A stretch of 64,000 nt of DNA from Runella sp. SP2 (GTDB lineage: Bacteria > Bacteroidota > Bacteroidia > Cytophagales > Spirosomataceae). Shown here piece by piece: positions 26,167 through 35,282 of this stretch. Location: assembly GCF_003711225.1 (NCBI RefSeq), contig NZ_CP031030.1:744001-808000 (forward strand). Reading direction: 5' to 3'. A program made the position numbers and the translations under genes. Each line of letters opens with the position of its first letter. Positions within the stretch are counted from its first letter, which is position 1. Below the pieces are notes generated by a model. It saw only the letters and a program-made list of their open reading frames with translations. It did not search any database and was not told where the DNA came from.

Positions 26167-26174
26167 CAAATTTA
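26167..26174 (-). promoter_or_regulatory. Internal TAnnTTTG box before the epimerase gene
   Basis: The minus strand reads TAAATTTG followed by C, about 120 nt upstream of the epimerase start, inside the 217-bp gap (26045-26261) that separates the two halves of the polysaccharide region. No TTG was found at the -33 spacing. It may give the 26.0-15.4 kb genes independent expression. Nothing else recognisable lies in this gap. Confidence 0.45.
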
Positions 26175-26261
26175 GCAGTTGAATTGGATAAAATCGTCTT
26201 TTGGAGGGTTTGATTGTTGAGGACGCTAGATTTTTTTAGAATAGAGTGTTATAAATATTAT

Positions 26262-27230
26262 TTACAACATTATTTTTTCTTTGAATTGGAGAGAATCAAA
26301 AGAGTATTCTAAGTCTATGCCATTTCTGTACTTAATCAAAAAGTAAATTGAAGTAATTAACTTATATGGAAAAGCGATGGAAGTGATAATAACCCCACGA
26401 ATATCACTTTTTTGATTGCTAAATGTTAATAATAAAATGATAATTAATGAGTAAAAGTTTGGATAAGTGGGTAAAGTGTATGTTAATAAAGAAATAAGAA
26501 TTGATTTTATGTATTTTTTTTGAATGACTGAATAGTTTAGAAAGTACCCCTCTTTAATACTTTTAAAGAGGGAGAGTAAATAGCCCATTTTAACATAAGG
26601 CTGTAAATAAGATAATAATCGTTGGCCTGAAAGATTCCTATTTAAGTGCTTAAAGCCATGATATGGTACTTCATAAAAAGAAACGGTGCTGCGTATTTTT
26701 GCATAAAAGTCGCACTCTTCTTCTTCTCGTAGGAAAGGTGAGAAATTTGCAGATGGAGTTTGAGAATTATTGAAATATATAAAACCACCTATTTTGGGCG
26801 CCTTTTGAAAGTTCGTATAGTTATAAAAGTGGGGTATTTCTTTAATAATAGTATCGTTTTTAATTAAGATTTCGTAACGATCTCCAACTATCCCAAGGTG
26901 TGTATCTATGAGGGTATTTGTTTTAGAAAACCAGTCTTTTTCTAAAACCATATCACCATCAATAAAAAGTAGTTTATTGTATTTCGCATGCCTAATTCCT
27001 AAAAACCTTCCAAGAGATGCTGTCGTAAATGAAGATATAATATTGATAATTTTAACATTATTTGCTTGAGCAATTTTAATAGAATCATCTAAAGAGTTTG
27101 AATCTACATAGATAATTTCACTCAAATTAATATATGAATCGAAGCTTATTGCAGTTTTAATACTAGATATGCACTCATAAAGAGTTTTTGAAACATTCTT
27201 TCCGATTATTATGACTGAGACATTGTACAT
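26262..27230 (-). CDS. Family 2 glycosyltransferase, AT-rich
   Basis: A GT2 enzyme of about 322 aa: MYNVSVIIIGKNVSK start, IIYVDSNSLDDS, and LLFIDGDMVLEKDW with the DxD motif; two or three hydrophobic segments in the C-terminal quarter suggest membrane attachment. The frame also opens at 27248 (six codons more); the internal ATG at 27230 gives the normal GT2 N-terminus. It is the last gene of the AT-rich operon, with strong A/T third positions unlike the genes downstream of 26044. Confidence 0.85.
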   Translation of the reverse strand: MYNVSVIIIGKNVSKTLYECISSIKTAISFDSYINLSEIIYVDSNSLDDSIKIAQANNVKIINIISSFTTASLGRFLGIRHAKYNKLLFIDGDMVLEKDWFSKTNTLIDTHLGIVGDRYEILIKNDTIIKEIPHFYNYTNFQKAPKIGGFIYFNNSQTPSANFSPFLREEEECDFYAKIRSTVSFYEVPYHGFKHLNRNLSGQRLLSYLQPYVKMGYLLSLFKSIKEGYFLNYSVIQKKYIKSILISLLTYTLPTYPNFYSLIIILLLTFSNQKSDIRGVIITSIAFPYKLITSIYFLIKYRNGIDLEYSFDSLQFKEKIML

Positions 27231-27282
27231 TTTTAGAGGCTCTCCCATATTATTTTATTTTTAGCAAATTGTGCATTTCAAT

Positions 27283-28470
27283 CTACTGAATTTGTATTTT
27301 TTTAATTAGAAAAATTAGAAAAAACGAAGAAATAATAAAAAGTCTCCAGTTATCTAAAAACTCTCCAGTCCATAAAAATAAAAAAATAGGAATAGAAGTT
27401 CTAAATAATCTCATTAGTTTATAATAATTTCTAGTTTCGTGGTATAAAAAATAAGTATATATAACTAATATTGAAAATAAACCGATAAAACCATACCTTA
27501 ATAAAATTATCATATAATAATTGTCGGTAATTGGAATTGGTGTATATCCTACACCAAAGAAAGGGTTTTTAAATATAGAAACTGTTGCATCTTTAATGAT
27601 TGTAACCCTTTCAAAATACGATTCATCAGCTTTTTGTAAAGCACTTAGGTCATCAAAGCTAAGGAGTATCTCTGGATTAGATACTAGAAATCCAAATCTA
27701 GAATTTTCTAAAAAAAGTACGATAAAAGGCAAAGAGCTAAATAAAATTCCAAATGATTTAAGAGGGTGGTAACATATTACTGTTACTAAAAAGCAAATTA
27801 AAGCAGTTCTGGATCCTGTTGAATAAATCAAAAATGTGCATATAAAAGTAAATAAAATCGATTGATACCTTTTTTGGAAAACTCCAAGTTCAAATTGTAT
27901 AATGAGTAATAATATTGAAAAATATCCTAAGTAATTAGGATTTTCGAATGTTCCTACAAGCCGAAGCCTGTCCGAGGTAAAGGGAATCCCAATTTCATTT
28001 TTCTTGAGATTAAACCAGAACTTTAGTATAGAAATTAATGGAGTATAATACAATATACAGAAAAACAATTGTGAAACTAAGCACACAATTAAAATTTCTT
28101 TTAAATTTATATCTTCAGATTCGAATGTTTGACTGTATTTGTAAATAGCTATAAATAGAACAAAGCAACTAAAATACCGTATTAACTCAGAAATAACATC
28201 GTAATACCCATTAAAAGGTATGTGAGGGATATTTAAAGAAATAGAGAGTAAAATAATGCTATAAAAAAAAGTAAATAATTTTGTTATAAATAAAGGAAAC
28301 GTTTTTTGTTTTATCAAATAAACGAGTGACACACTTAGACTTACAATCCAAAAAGTTTTTTGTTGTATAAAATCATTTAATGGAGTTGGGAACGGGAATA
28401 ATAGAAGAAATAAAAATATTCTTCTTAGTCCATTATTGTTAGTCTTTGATATGTCTAGTAAATTATCCAA
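27283..28470 (-). CDS. O-antigen polymerase (Wzy)-like membrane protein
   Basis: A 395-aa protein with about 11 membrane segments and a periplasmic loop near residues 255-320 (FDDLSALQKADESYFERVT, then GVGYTPIP). The motif pattern STGSRTALICFLV after the fifth or sixth span and the FFGVGYTP block are typical of the Wzy_C/O-antigen ligase superfamily. With the flippase at 30032 and chain-length regulator at 31550 it completes a Wzx/Wzy system. Very AT-rich. Confidence 0.82.
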   Translation of the reverse strand: MDNLLDISKTNNNGLRRIFLFLLLFPFPTPLNDFIQQKTFWIVSLSVSLVYLIKQKTFPLFITKLFTFFYSIILLSISLNIPHIPFNGYYDVISELIRYFSCFVLFIAIYKYSQTFESEDINLKEILIVCLVSQLFFCILYYTPLISILKFWFNLKKNEIGIPFTSDRLRLVGTFENPNYLGYFSILLLIIQFELGVFQKRYQSILFTFICTFLIYSTGSRTALICFLVTVICYHPLKSFGILFSSLPFIVLFLENSRFGFLVSNPEILLSFDDLSALQKADESYFERVTIIKDATVSIFKNPFFGVGYTPIPITDNYYMIILLRYGFIGLFSILVIYTYFLYHETRNYYKLMRLFRTSIPIFLFLWTGEFLDNWRLFIISSFFLIFLIKKIQIQ

Positions 28471-28473
28471 ATG

Positions 28474-29250
28474 TTACTTTTTTTTACTTGTGTATTTTAA
28501 GTATTGCCTAAATAAATTCAACGTATTTAAAATCCATTTGATAGAATATTTTTTATAAAAAGAGTTTATAATAGTCATCCTTTCATTCAGAACTACATTT
28601 AAGTTTGTATCTGAAAGTCCTCCTGATAAATAGTAACAAATTGGTATATCTGTTTTTTTGATTTTTTTCTTTGAATAATTTTTTTCAATTTTTAACAAGG
28701 TTTCTAAATCAGAACAATACTTTAAATTTTTACTATAAAAAAGTAGTTCTTTGTTGATTTTTGTACTGAAGAATACTGCTTGATGACAAACACCAACTAT
28801 TATGCCTGCAAGATTTGTAATATGTCTCTGAGGAACATATGTAGTGCTATTATCTAAATTAGCTAAAATAATATCCCCAAATACAAGTATGAAATCATCA
28901 TTCAGTTGAGAGGCAACTTTACTTAGAGTTGTTGAATCGAAAAAAATATCTCCAGAGTTTAGAAAAAATAACCAATCGCCAGTTGCGATTTTGATGCCTT
29001 TGTTCATAGCATCATAAATTCCGCTATCAGGCTCAGAAACTACTCTAGTTATCTTATCTTTATATTGTTCAATAATATTTTGAGTTCCATCAACGCTACT
29101 GCCATCAATAATAATATATTCAATATTTTTATAATCTTGATTTATGACTGATTTTATGGTTTTTTCGATTGTACTTGCACTATTATAGCAAACCGTTATT
29201 ATACTTATTTGTACAGATGACGATAGATTAATCATAGTGATGGAGAACAT
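28474..29250 (-). CDS. Family 2 glycosyltransferase (WcaA-like), AT-rich
   Basis: A 258-aa GT2 with ISIITVCYNSAST, IIIDGSSVDGT (46-56), SEPDSGIYDAMNKGI (72-86) and LNSGD (97-101). It belongs to the same subgroup as 17589-18350 (shared SEPDSGIYDAMNKG-like block) but is far more AT-rich. A second possible start is five codons in, at 29235. The stop lies 3 nt before the polymerase gene's start. Confidence 0.88.
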   Translation of the reverse strand: MFSITMINLSSSVQISIITVCYNSASTIEKTIKSVINQDYKNIEYIIIDGSSVDGTQNIIEQYKDKITRVVSEPDSGIYDAMNKGIKIATGDWLFFLNSGDIFFDSTTLSKVASQLNDDFILVFGDIILANLDNSTTYVPQRHITNLAGIIVGVCHQAVFFSTKINKELLFYSKNLKYCSDLETLLKIEKNYSKKKIKKTDIPICYYLSGGLSDTNLNVVLNERMTIINSFYKKYSIKWILNTLNLFRQYLKYTSKKK

Positions 29251-29268
29251 TTAATCTTAGTGCTTATC

Positions 29269-30015
29269 CTATTCACGAATAAAAAAGCCTTCTACTTCGA
29301 ACATTTGACCTGTATCATAATTGCGGAATCCGCTCATAATTGAATAAAGTGTAAACCCAAAAGTGCGTAACTCCGCAATAATTTCTTCTAAGTAAGGACT
29401 TTGTTCGTAAGACGGAATAACTGCAAGTTCGATTTGGACAATCCGCGCAATTTTTAACGTTTCACTAGCTCCGCGAATAACTTCACGCTCAAAACCTTGC
29501 ACATCAATTTTTAGCCAAATGTCTTTTTCCCATTTTACTTGCTTTAACAAGTTATCTAAAGTGTTTATTGGAACCGTCTCAGTTTTTAAAATTGCGGTCC
29601 CTGATTCCGCTTCAATTGTATGAGATTTTACCTTACGTAGTGAGCTACTGACGGAGTTGAGCGAAATATTTATTGGTAAAGTTCCCTCTATGTCACCGAC
29701 AGCACTATTGATAGCTATCCATTCTGGTTTTATTTTACTATTTTCTAATAATGATTGATAAGCACTTGAAACAGGCTCAAAAGATATAATCTTATTATTG
29801 TAATTGTTGTTATCGATAAGTTTGAGAGCAAATTGACCTTCATTTGCGCCAATATCAATAATTGTTTTTATATCGTATTTATTCAATAAATAACTAATAA
29901 GTGCTGTTTCTGAATTAGAAGGGTTATAATATTGAAGATATAAACCCATTTTTTGAAAAAAAGACTTAATAATATTTTTTGCAAAATTGCGTAAATTACT
30001 CAGTAGGCCAACCAT
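29269..30015 (-). CDS. FkbM family methyltransferase
   Basis: A 248-aa SAM-dependent methyltransferase: IIDIGANEGQF at residues 52-62 binds SAM, followed by IISFEPVSSAYQSL and the FkbM block LKIDVQGFEREVIRGA (about 168-183). FkbM-type enzymes O-methylate sugars or polyketides; here, between GT2 and flippase genes, a sugar of the repeat unit is the likely substrate. It starts 16 nt after the flippase stop. A second FkbM gene is at 39911. Confidence 0.9.
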   Translation of the reverse strand: MVGLLSNLRNFAKNIIKSFFQKMGLYLQYYNPSNSETALISYLLNKYDIKTIIDIGANEGQFALKLIDNNNYNNKIISFEPVSSAYQSLLENSKIKPEWIAINSAVGDIEGTLPINISLNSVSSSLRKVKSHTIEAESGTAILKTETVPINTLDNLLKQVKWEKDIWLKIDVQGFEREVIRGASETLKIARIVQIELAVIPSYEQSPYLEEIIAELRTFGFTLYSIMSGFRNYDTGQMFEVEGFFIRE

Positions 30016-30031
30016 AAAATTGTTTAATGTT

Positions 30032-31525
30032 TTATTTGATACGGAAATTGATAAATCGAAGGCGTATTTCGTTAATAAATGGAATATTTTTGATAATCCA
30101 TATTAACCAAATAAAATATACAATCGTGTAGGCACACAGAGCAAGCCCCCAGTTTGTAGAATTTGTTGAAATGATATAATTAGAGACACAAGATATCAAG
30201 ATTAAGATAATCAATGAGGAAAGATAACCAAAGTCTCCCTTAAATCTCAGAATTTGAAAATTTAATTGATTTTTTTGATGATAAAGGTAAATCAGAATAC
30301 CAGAGCTAATTATTAAACTTAATGACCATGCACTTACGACCCCATAGCCTTGGAACATATATCCCCCTATAATTCCTAAAAGTACATTGAGTAGTGCGGT
30401 CGATAAATGTTGAATAATATTGTGTCTAAGTTGACCAATACCCATATTACTCAGATATGCAGGAACACTAAGAGTATTTAAATACCATCCAATGACTAAG
30501 GTATAAATACTCAAAACAAAAAAAGTTTCAATTTTTCCAATCCATACTAATGAGATAAATGGTGCGAAGAAAAAGAATAAGAATAGAAGTGGAGTACTAA
30601 TAATTGTTAAAAGCCTGAACATCATTGTATATAAACGCTGAAAATTATTAGTTGCGGTGATTGACGTTTCAACTATCTTCGGTACCATTACTTGATTTGC
30701 AGTAACAATTACGCTTCTAATTTGAGTTACGAGTCTATTAGCCATTTCGTAAAATCCTACGGAGTCTAACGAACTGTACTTTGCTAAGAAAAATTTTGTT
30801 ATTGGGTCATAAAGTAAAGTTGTAAATGATGCTATTTGAGATTTAATTGAATATTTAAAGAAATCTAAAAATAATTTTTTTTCAAAATTGAAACTAAATA
30901 TTAGAGGGCTTTTGAAATAGTAAAATACCGTAAAAATACTCCCTAGAAACATAAATATTGTATAAACAATATGTGCTAATGCGATTCCCCATAACCCTTT
31001 AGGGAGCAAAAAGTATGCTGAGATAAATAGGGTTAAACTTGCCGCAATATTTAAGAAGGAGCGCAGGTAATTCGCCTGAAAACCATCCAATGTAAACATA
31101 AATACATTGGCAATGTTCAATAACCAAAATGCAGATAAAGCAAACGGGAATATTTCTTTGGCAGAAGCTACCTCAGAGGGTGAGGTGATTAGAAAATTAA
31201 ATAACCAGGATGAATTACAATAAAGTAGAATACAAATAAATAGGTTCAATATTGCAGTAATTCCAACAGACATGGTAATAATAGAGCGTGCTTGTATCAT
31301 GTCTTTTTTAACATGGGCCTCTGCAATAAACTTGACAATCCCAACAGGAACTCCACTATTTGCCATTGCTGCAAAATAGGTTGTTGTCCAAACAATCGAC
31401 CAAACTCCTAATTGTTTTGCCCCTAATTCACGTATCCATATTCCATATAGAAAAAAATAGGTAAGACCAGTAACGACGACTTGCCCGACTGTAGAAATGG
31501 CATTGATTATGAGCCGGTTATGCAT
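30032..31525 (-). CDS. Wzx-type oligosaccharide flippase
   Basis: A 497-aa MATE/polysaccharide-transport superfamily protein with about 12-14 membrane segments. It begins with NAISTVGQVVVTGLTYFFL and includes GAKQLGVWSIVWTTTYFAAMANSG, the first-helix-pair pattern of Wzx/PST flippases (shown here in part). It would move undecaprenyl-PP-linked repeat units to the periplasmic face. It lies 24 nt after the wzz-like gene. A second flippase gene is at 40787, so two export routes or two glycans may be encoded. Confidence 0.88.
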   Translation of the reverse strand: MHNRLIINAISTVGQVVVTGLTYFFLYGIWIRELGAKQLGVWSIVWTTTYFAAMANSGVPVGIVKFIAEAHVKKDMIQARSIITMSVGITAILNLFICILLYCNSSWLFNFLITSPSEVASAKEIFPFALSAFWLLNIANVFMFTLDGFQANYLRSFLNIAASLTLFISAYFLLPKGLWGIALAHIVYTIFMFLGSIFTVFYYFKSPLIFSFNFEKKLFLDFFKYSIKSQIASFTTLLYDPITKFFLAKYSSLDSVGFYEMANRLVTQIRSVIVTANQVMVPKIVETSITATNNFQRLYTMMFRLLTIISTPLLFLFFFFAPFISLVWIGKIETFFVLSIYTLVIGWYLNTLSVPAYLSNMGIGQLRHNIIQHLSTALLNVLLGIIGGYMFQGYGVVSAWSLSLIISSGILIYLYHQKNQLNFQILRFKGDFGYLSSLIILILISCVSNYIISTNSTNWGLALCAYTIVYFIWLIWIIKNIPFINEIRLRFINFRIK

Positions 31526-31549
31526 AAACGAATTTGTTTACCCCAATTT

Positions 31550-32605
31550 TTAAAGCATTTTTTTTAAAATACTAATGGCTACACCAATAATTAATCCGAT
31601 GACGCCGAATCCAATTACAATTAGAGTACGTTTAGGTTCGCTTCTTTTCAGTGGTATTGTTGCAGGTTCTAAAGTTTTAAATACAGGTGTTTCTTCTTCT
31701 ACTCGAATCTTTGCTTGTTCATATTGTTGCGATAAATTATTAAATAGATTTTGAGCAAGAATATAGTCGGCCTGAAGTCGTTGTTCTTCAATTTTAGCCG
31801 TTTGAAGTGCTAAAAAACGATTTTGATCTCTAAAATTTGCTAGGCGTGCTTCAGCATTTTGGTACCTTTTTTTTGCTTCGGATACTTGTGTACCTAAAAA
31901 TTTGACCTGATTTCTCGCCTTATCCGTTCTATAACTCGTTACGTATTCCTTTAAATATTCAACTGACTTTTGTGCGACTGTTGCTGCAACGACGGGATCT
32001 GGCATTTTCGCATTGATTACGATTACACCTGTTTTACGATCAAATGTTATGATAACCCTTTTTTGTAGTTCACTGATTAAATCTTGCTGTTTCTTAGTAA
32101 GTTCAAAAGCATTGCTTGACTTTTTAGGGTCAAGAAGTAAAGTTTGTTGAGGTGGTTTATTAGGAACGATTGTTGACATCCATGATTGCCCTTTTTCATC
32201 AAGAAAACTTTCTAGGGTCATCGTTTTTTGGTTTTCTGCAACGTAAACAGGTTGTTTTAAAAGGTACAAACCAAAAGGCAAGCTTTGTAATATGTTAGGA
32301 TATAAATCTGGACGAACTGCATCAGTTGTATTCATCTGATTAAGGTCAATACCAGCTAAGCCCGCTAAAGCACTAAGACCTCCCATTTTTCCCAATGCAC
32401 TACTTGACTGGAGTTCAGGCATGAGCTGGGTGGAAGATTCAAACTCTTTTTGGGCAATAAGAGCATATATTACCCCTGCAATTGCTAAGGCTCCTCCCCA
32501 AATAGTTATCCTTTTTCTATTTGATTTTAGAAAAGATATAATATCTGAAACGCTGATTTCAATGTCAGCCGTTGATTGAATATTTTGACGTTCAGTGCTA
32601 TTCAT
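31550..32605 (-). CDS. Wzz-type chain-length determinant / polysaccharide co-polymerase
   Basis: A 351-aa inner-membrane protein with membrane spans at about residues 34-52 and 330-348, a periplasmic domain between them, and a predicted coiled coil at about 235-305 (KRYQNAEARLANFRDQ, EEQRLQADYILAQNLF). Pro-rich PATIPLKRSEPKRT before the second span is typical of Wzz. There is no C-terminal tyrosine kinase domain. It controls chain length of Wzy-made polymers. It follows the Wza-like gene by 32 nt. Confidence 0.9.
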   Translation of the reverse strand: MNSTERQNIQSTADIEISVSDIISFLKSNRKRITIWGGALAIAGVIYALIAQKEFESSTQLMPELQSSSALGKMGGLSALAGLAGIDLNQMNTTDAVRPDLYPNILQSLPFGLYLLKQPVYVAENQKTMTLESFLDEKGQSWMSTIVPNKPPQQTLLLDPKKSSNAFELTKKQQDLISELQKRVIITFDRKTGVIVINAKMPDPVVAATVAQKSVEYLKEYVTSYRTDKARNQVKFLGTQVSEAKKRYQNAEARLANFRDQNRFLALQTAKIEEQRLQADYILAQNLFNNLSQQYEQAKIRVEEETPVFKTLEPATIPLKRSEPKRTLIVIGFGVIGLIIGVAISILKKML

Positions 32606-32637
32606 TAATATAAATGAAACGGTTTAACTTAGCCCTT

Positions 32638-35034
32638 TTAATTTCGCAGAATAGTTGCCAAAGCGATAATTAGCGTACTTGTAAATGACAAGATTACTGG
32701 AGCTGTAATGTCCGATTTTTTGTTGTCAACAGGCTGGAAAGGTACATAAATAGTAGATCCAGGTTCTACTTTAGGGTAAATTCTAAAAAATAGAAATCTA
32801 CGTGTACGTTGGGTGAATCCGTTGGCATAAGTAATAAAACCGCGGCCTCTTTGGGCTAATTCTTGATACCCCCCAGCTTGTGAAAGATAATCTCTGAAGT
32901 CATACCCTTTTGTAAAGTTAATGGAAGAAGGGTTAAGAACCGCCCCTCCAATACTTACGATTTCAGAGCGTTTTGGAACAATCAGCGTATCTCCGTCTTC
33001 GAGTGTAATATTTCCTTCTACAGAGGGGTTATTCATAATTTGAGCGATATCAATCCCGATTCGAGCCCCTTTGCGTTGAAATAATGCTCCTGGAAGATAA
33101 CCAGTGGCTTTTATTCCTCCCGTCCGTTCGAGAAGATTGGAAATTTTTTCATCCGTATTGACAATAGCATACGTACCAGGGTAATTAACTTCTCCCATCA
33201 CGTGTACACTTCGTTGCTCTTCATAATTAGGAGCTTTTCGGATATACACAATATCGAACGGTTGCAATTTGAATTTGGAGTCTTCGGGAGATAAATTCAG
33301 CTTGGGGTCAATATCTAATCGTATAATTTCAACCTTATATACTCGGTCTGAGCTTAATTCTTTTACCCGCCGTGCGATTTCAATACGGGAACCAATAGCC
33401 CCCTCAGTAAATCCACCTCCAATTAGTACTAAATCTGCTACTGTCATTCCTTCTGCGTAAGGAGCATCTCCTTCACTATTGGCTTCTCCTAAAAGGGTTA
33501 CAAAAGCTTCTTCACGTAGCTCTTTGATGGTTTTGATGACAATACTATCTTGGCGTTGTAACTCAATATCAGGAATTTCTCCTTTTAGTACCTTGTTAAT
33601 ATCAACAGAAACTACTTGTGGTTCTCCGTTCTCTTTTTCACGAAAAATAACAGCTCGGTTTTTAAAAGCATTTTCTTTGAGCCCATCCGCTTTTTTTAGG
33701 AGTTGCCCAAACGTTTTGGTTTCTGGAGTAAGGGCATAATCGCCAGGGCGAAATACGGCTCCTTGAATTTGAACGCGATTTTGATAACGATCGAGAAGAA
33801 TTTTTCCCACTTCAATTCTATCGCCATTTTGAAGTTTAAAGTTTTTTAGGTCACTTTGAGGAATGTTTAAAACTTCGATTTCACGATCAGTCGGCCTACG
33901 ACCTGTCACGTAGGCTCTGTAAGCCATACTTGTAAAGCCGCCAGAAAATTGAAGTAATTGTTCAAGAGATTCGTTTTCTTTAATTTCGTAGATTGCAGGG
34001 CGTTTAATTTCACCATCCAATTCAATTCGATTGGTAAAAAACGGGACTTGAATAATGTCTTGGTCTTGCAATAAAATATTGTCAGCCTGCTCGCCTGTTA
34101 ACAAAAATTGATAAAGATCAATCGTTCGGACTACTTTGTTGTTTCTTAAAACTCGGATATTTCGATAAGTCCCCATGCTATCTGGTCCGCCACATAGATA
34201 CAAGGCATTGAAAGCGGTTGCCAAAGAAGAAACGGTATAGGAGCCAGGCTTTACAACTTCACCGATAATACTCACTCGAATGCTTCGAATATTGCCCAAG
34301 TTTACAACGGCATAAGTGCCTCCCCCCGAATTTAAACCCGAATAAGCTTGACGTAGGCGAGAGACAAGACGTTCCTTCGCCTCTTCAATAGTCAGTCCAC
34401 TAACATATACGGGTGCGAGATTTAAAACTTTTACTGTACCTTCTGGACTAACTTTTAAACGATAACTGTCAGAGGCATTGCCAAAAATATCTATAACAAG
34501 TTCGTCATCAGGGCCAAGTTGGTAGTTCTTGGGAGTGGCGATACGTAAGTTGGGTTCAAATGTAAGGTCAGTGCTTTGAAAAAGTTTACTACCAAAAATT
34601 TCAAGCTTTTTTGGCTTAACTTGCTTCAAAGTATCTTCATCTTCCTTTTTCTTTTTAAGGATTTCTCGTTTACTCAAATCACCTAATTGTTTTCTACCAT
34701 TAACTTTGTTAGTTGAGTCTGAAAGGTCTCTTTTATCAGTTAGAGATTTTTTGTTCTGAACCTCTGAAATTCGCTGCCGCATTCGTGCAATATCGGAGAG
34801 GGTATAGCCACGTTCAAGGGCAGCTTGTTCAATTTGCATTTCAGACAGGCCGCTTGCTTGCGCTTTTTTGTAAAATTCTAAGACTTGGTCGTCTGAGAGT
34901 TGATTAACACTGGTCGAAGTCGATTTTTGACTTTGAGCAAGAAGGGAAAAACCAGTGAAGAGAAGGCAAATAGAGAGTAGCCAAATCCTCTCAGTCACTT
35001 TCATTAAATACATATTAACTTGTAGTTTGGACAT
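32638..35034 (-). CDS. Wza-like polysaccharide export protein with multiple SLBB domains
   Basis: A 798-aa outer-membrane or periplasmic export protein. A signal peptide (KVTERIWLLSICLLFTGFSLLA) is followed by a charged helical region (about 45-140), a Poly_export domain (YQLGPDDELVIDIFGNASDS, about 170-260) and several SLBB repeats (for example GEVVKPGSYTVSSLATAFNAL, DGEIKRPAIYEIKENESLEQ, GAVFRPGDYALTPETKTF, GEVNYPGTYAIVNTDEKI), and a C-terminal hydrophobic segment (PVILSFTSTLIIALATILRN). Much larger than E. coli Wza (about 380 aa) because of the extra SLBB repeats. ATGs at 35013 and 35004 are alternative starts; 35004 would shorten the n-region. It is first behind the strong promoter at 35073-35103. 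Confidence 0.88.
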   Translation of the reverse strand: MSKLQVNMYLMKVTERIWLLSICLLFTGFSLLAQSQKSTSTSVNQLSDDQVLEFYKKAQASGLSEMQIEQAALERGYTLSDIARMRQRISEVQNKKSLTDKRDLSDSTNKVNGRKQLGDLSKREILKKKKEDEDTLKQVKPKKLEIFGSKLFQSTDLTFEPNLRIATPKNYQLGPDDELVIDIFGNASDSYRLKVSPEGTVKVLNLAPVYVSGLTIEEAKERLVSRLRQAYSGLNSGGGTYAVVNLGNIRSIRVSIIGEVVKPGSYTVSSLATAFNALYLCGGPDSMGTYRNIRVLRNNKVVRTIDLYQFLLTGEQADNILLQDQDIIQVPFFTNRIELDGEIKRPAIYEIKENESLEQLLQFSGGFTSMAYRAYVTGRRPTDREIEVLNIPQSDLKNFKLQNGDRIEVGKILLDRYQNRVQIQGAVFRPGDYALTPETKTFGQLLKKADGLKENAFKNRAVIFREKENGEPQVVSVDINKVLKGEIPDIELQRQDSIVIKTIKELREEAFVTLLGEANSEGDAPYAEGMTVADLVLIGGGFTEGAIGSRIEIARRVKELSSDRVYKVEIIRLDIDPKLNLSPEDSKFKLQPFDIVYIRKAPNYEEQRSVHVMGEVNYPGTYAIVNTDEKISNLLERTGGIKATGYLPGALFQRKGARIGIDIAQIMNNPSVEGNITLEDGDTLIVPKRSEIVSIGGAVLNPSSINFTKGYDFRDYLSQAGGYQELAQRGRGFITYANGFTQRTRRFLFFRIYPKVEPGSTIYVPFQPVDNKKSDITAPVILSFTSTLIIALATILRN

Positions 35035-35072
35035 TCATCTCAGGAAGAAGAATAGGGAAAACTTCCGAGGTT

Positions 35073-35103
35073 CAAAATTAGACAAGTCTTGGCGGATTGC
35101 CAA
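35073..35103 (-). promoter_or_regulatory. Strong promoter for the polysaccharide operon (TTG-N20-TAATTTTG)
   Basis: On the minus strand TTG (35103-35101) is followed after exactly 20 nt by TAATTTTG (35080-35073), a full Bacteroidota consensus. Transcription should start near 35066, about 30 nt before the 35034 ATG. It can drive 35034 down to 26262 and perhaps as far as the terminator at 15359-15397. Confidence 0.78.
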
Positions 35104-35282
35104 ACATCTACACAAGATTTTGGATTTTGCCAAGTTGTAAAAACAATATCATACGCTATTTTTGGGGGAAAATAGGTTATTACCAAGCATTTTTACAGTC
35201 TAAAAATATGACAGAGCAAGTAGGGTAAAAATTTGCGAACTGTATTTTTTAATTGAAAAGCTTTCAAAAGTTGAAATAAAAT

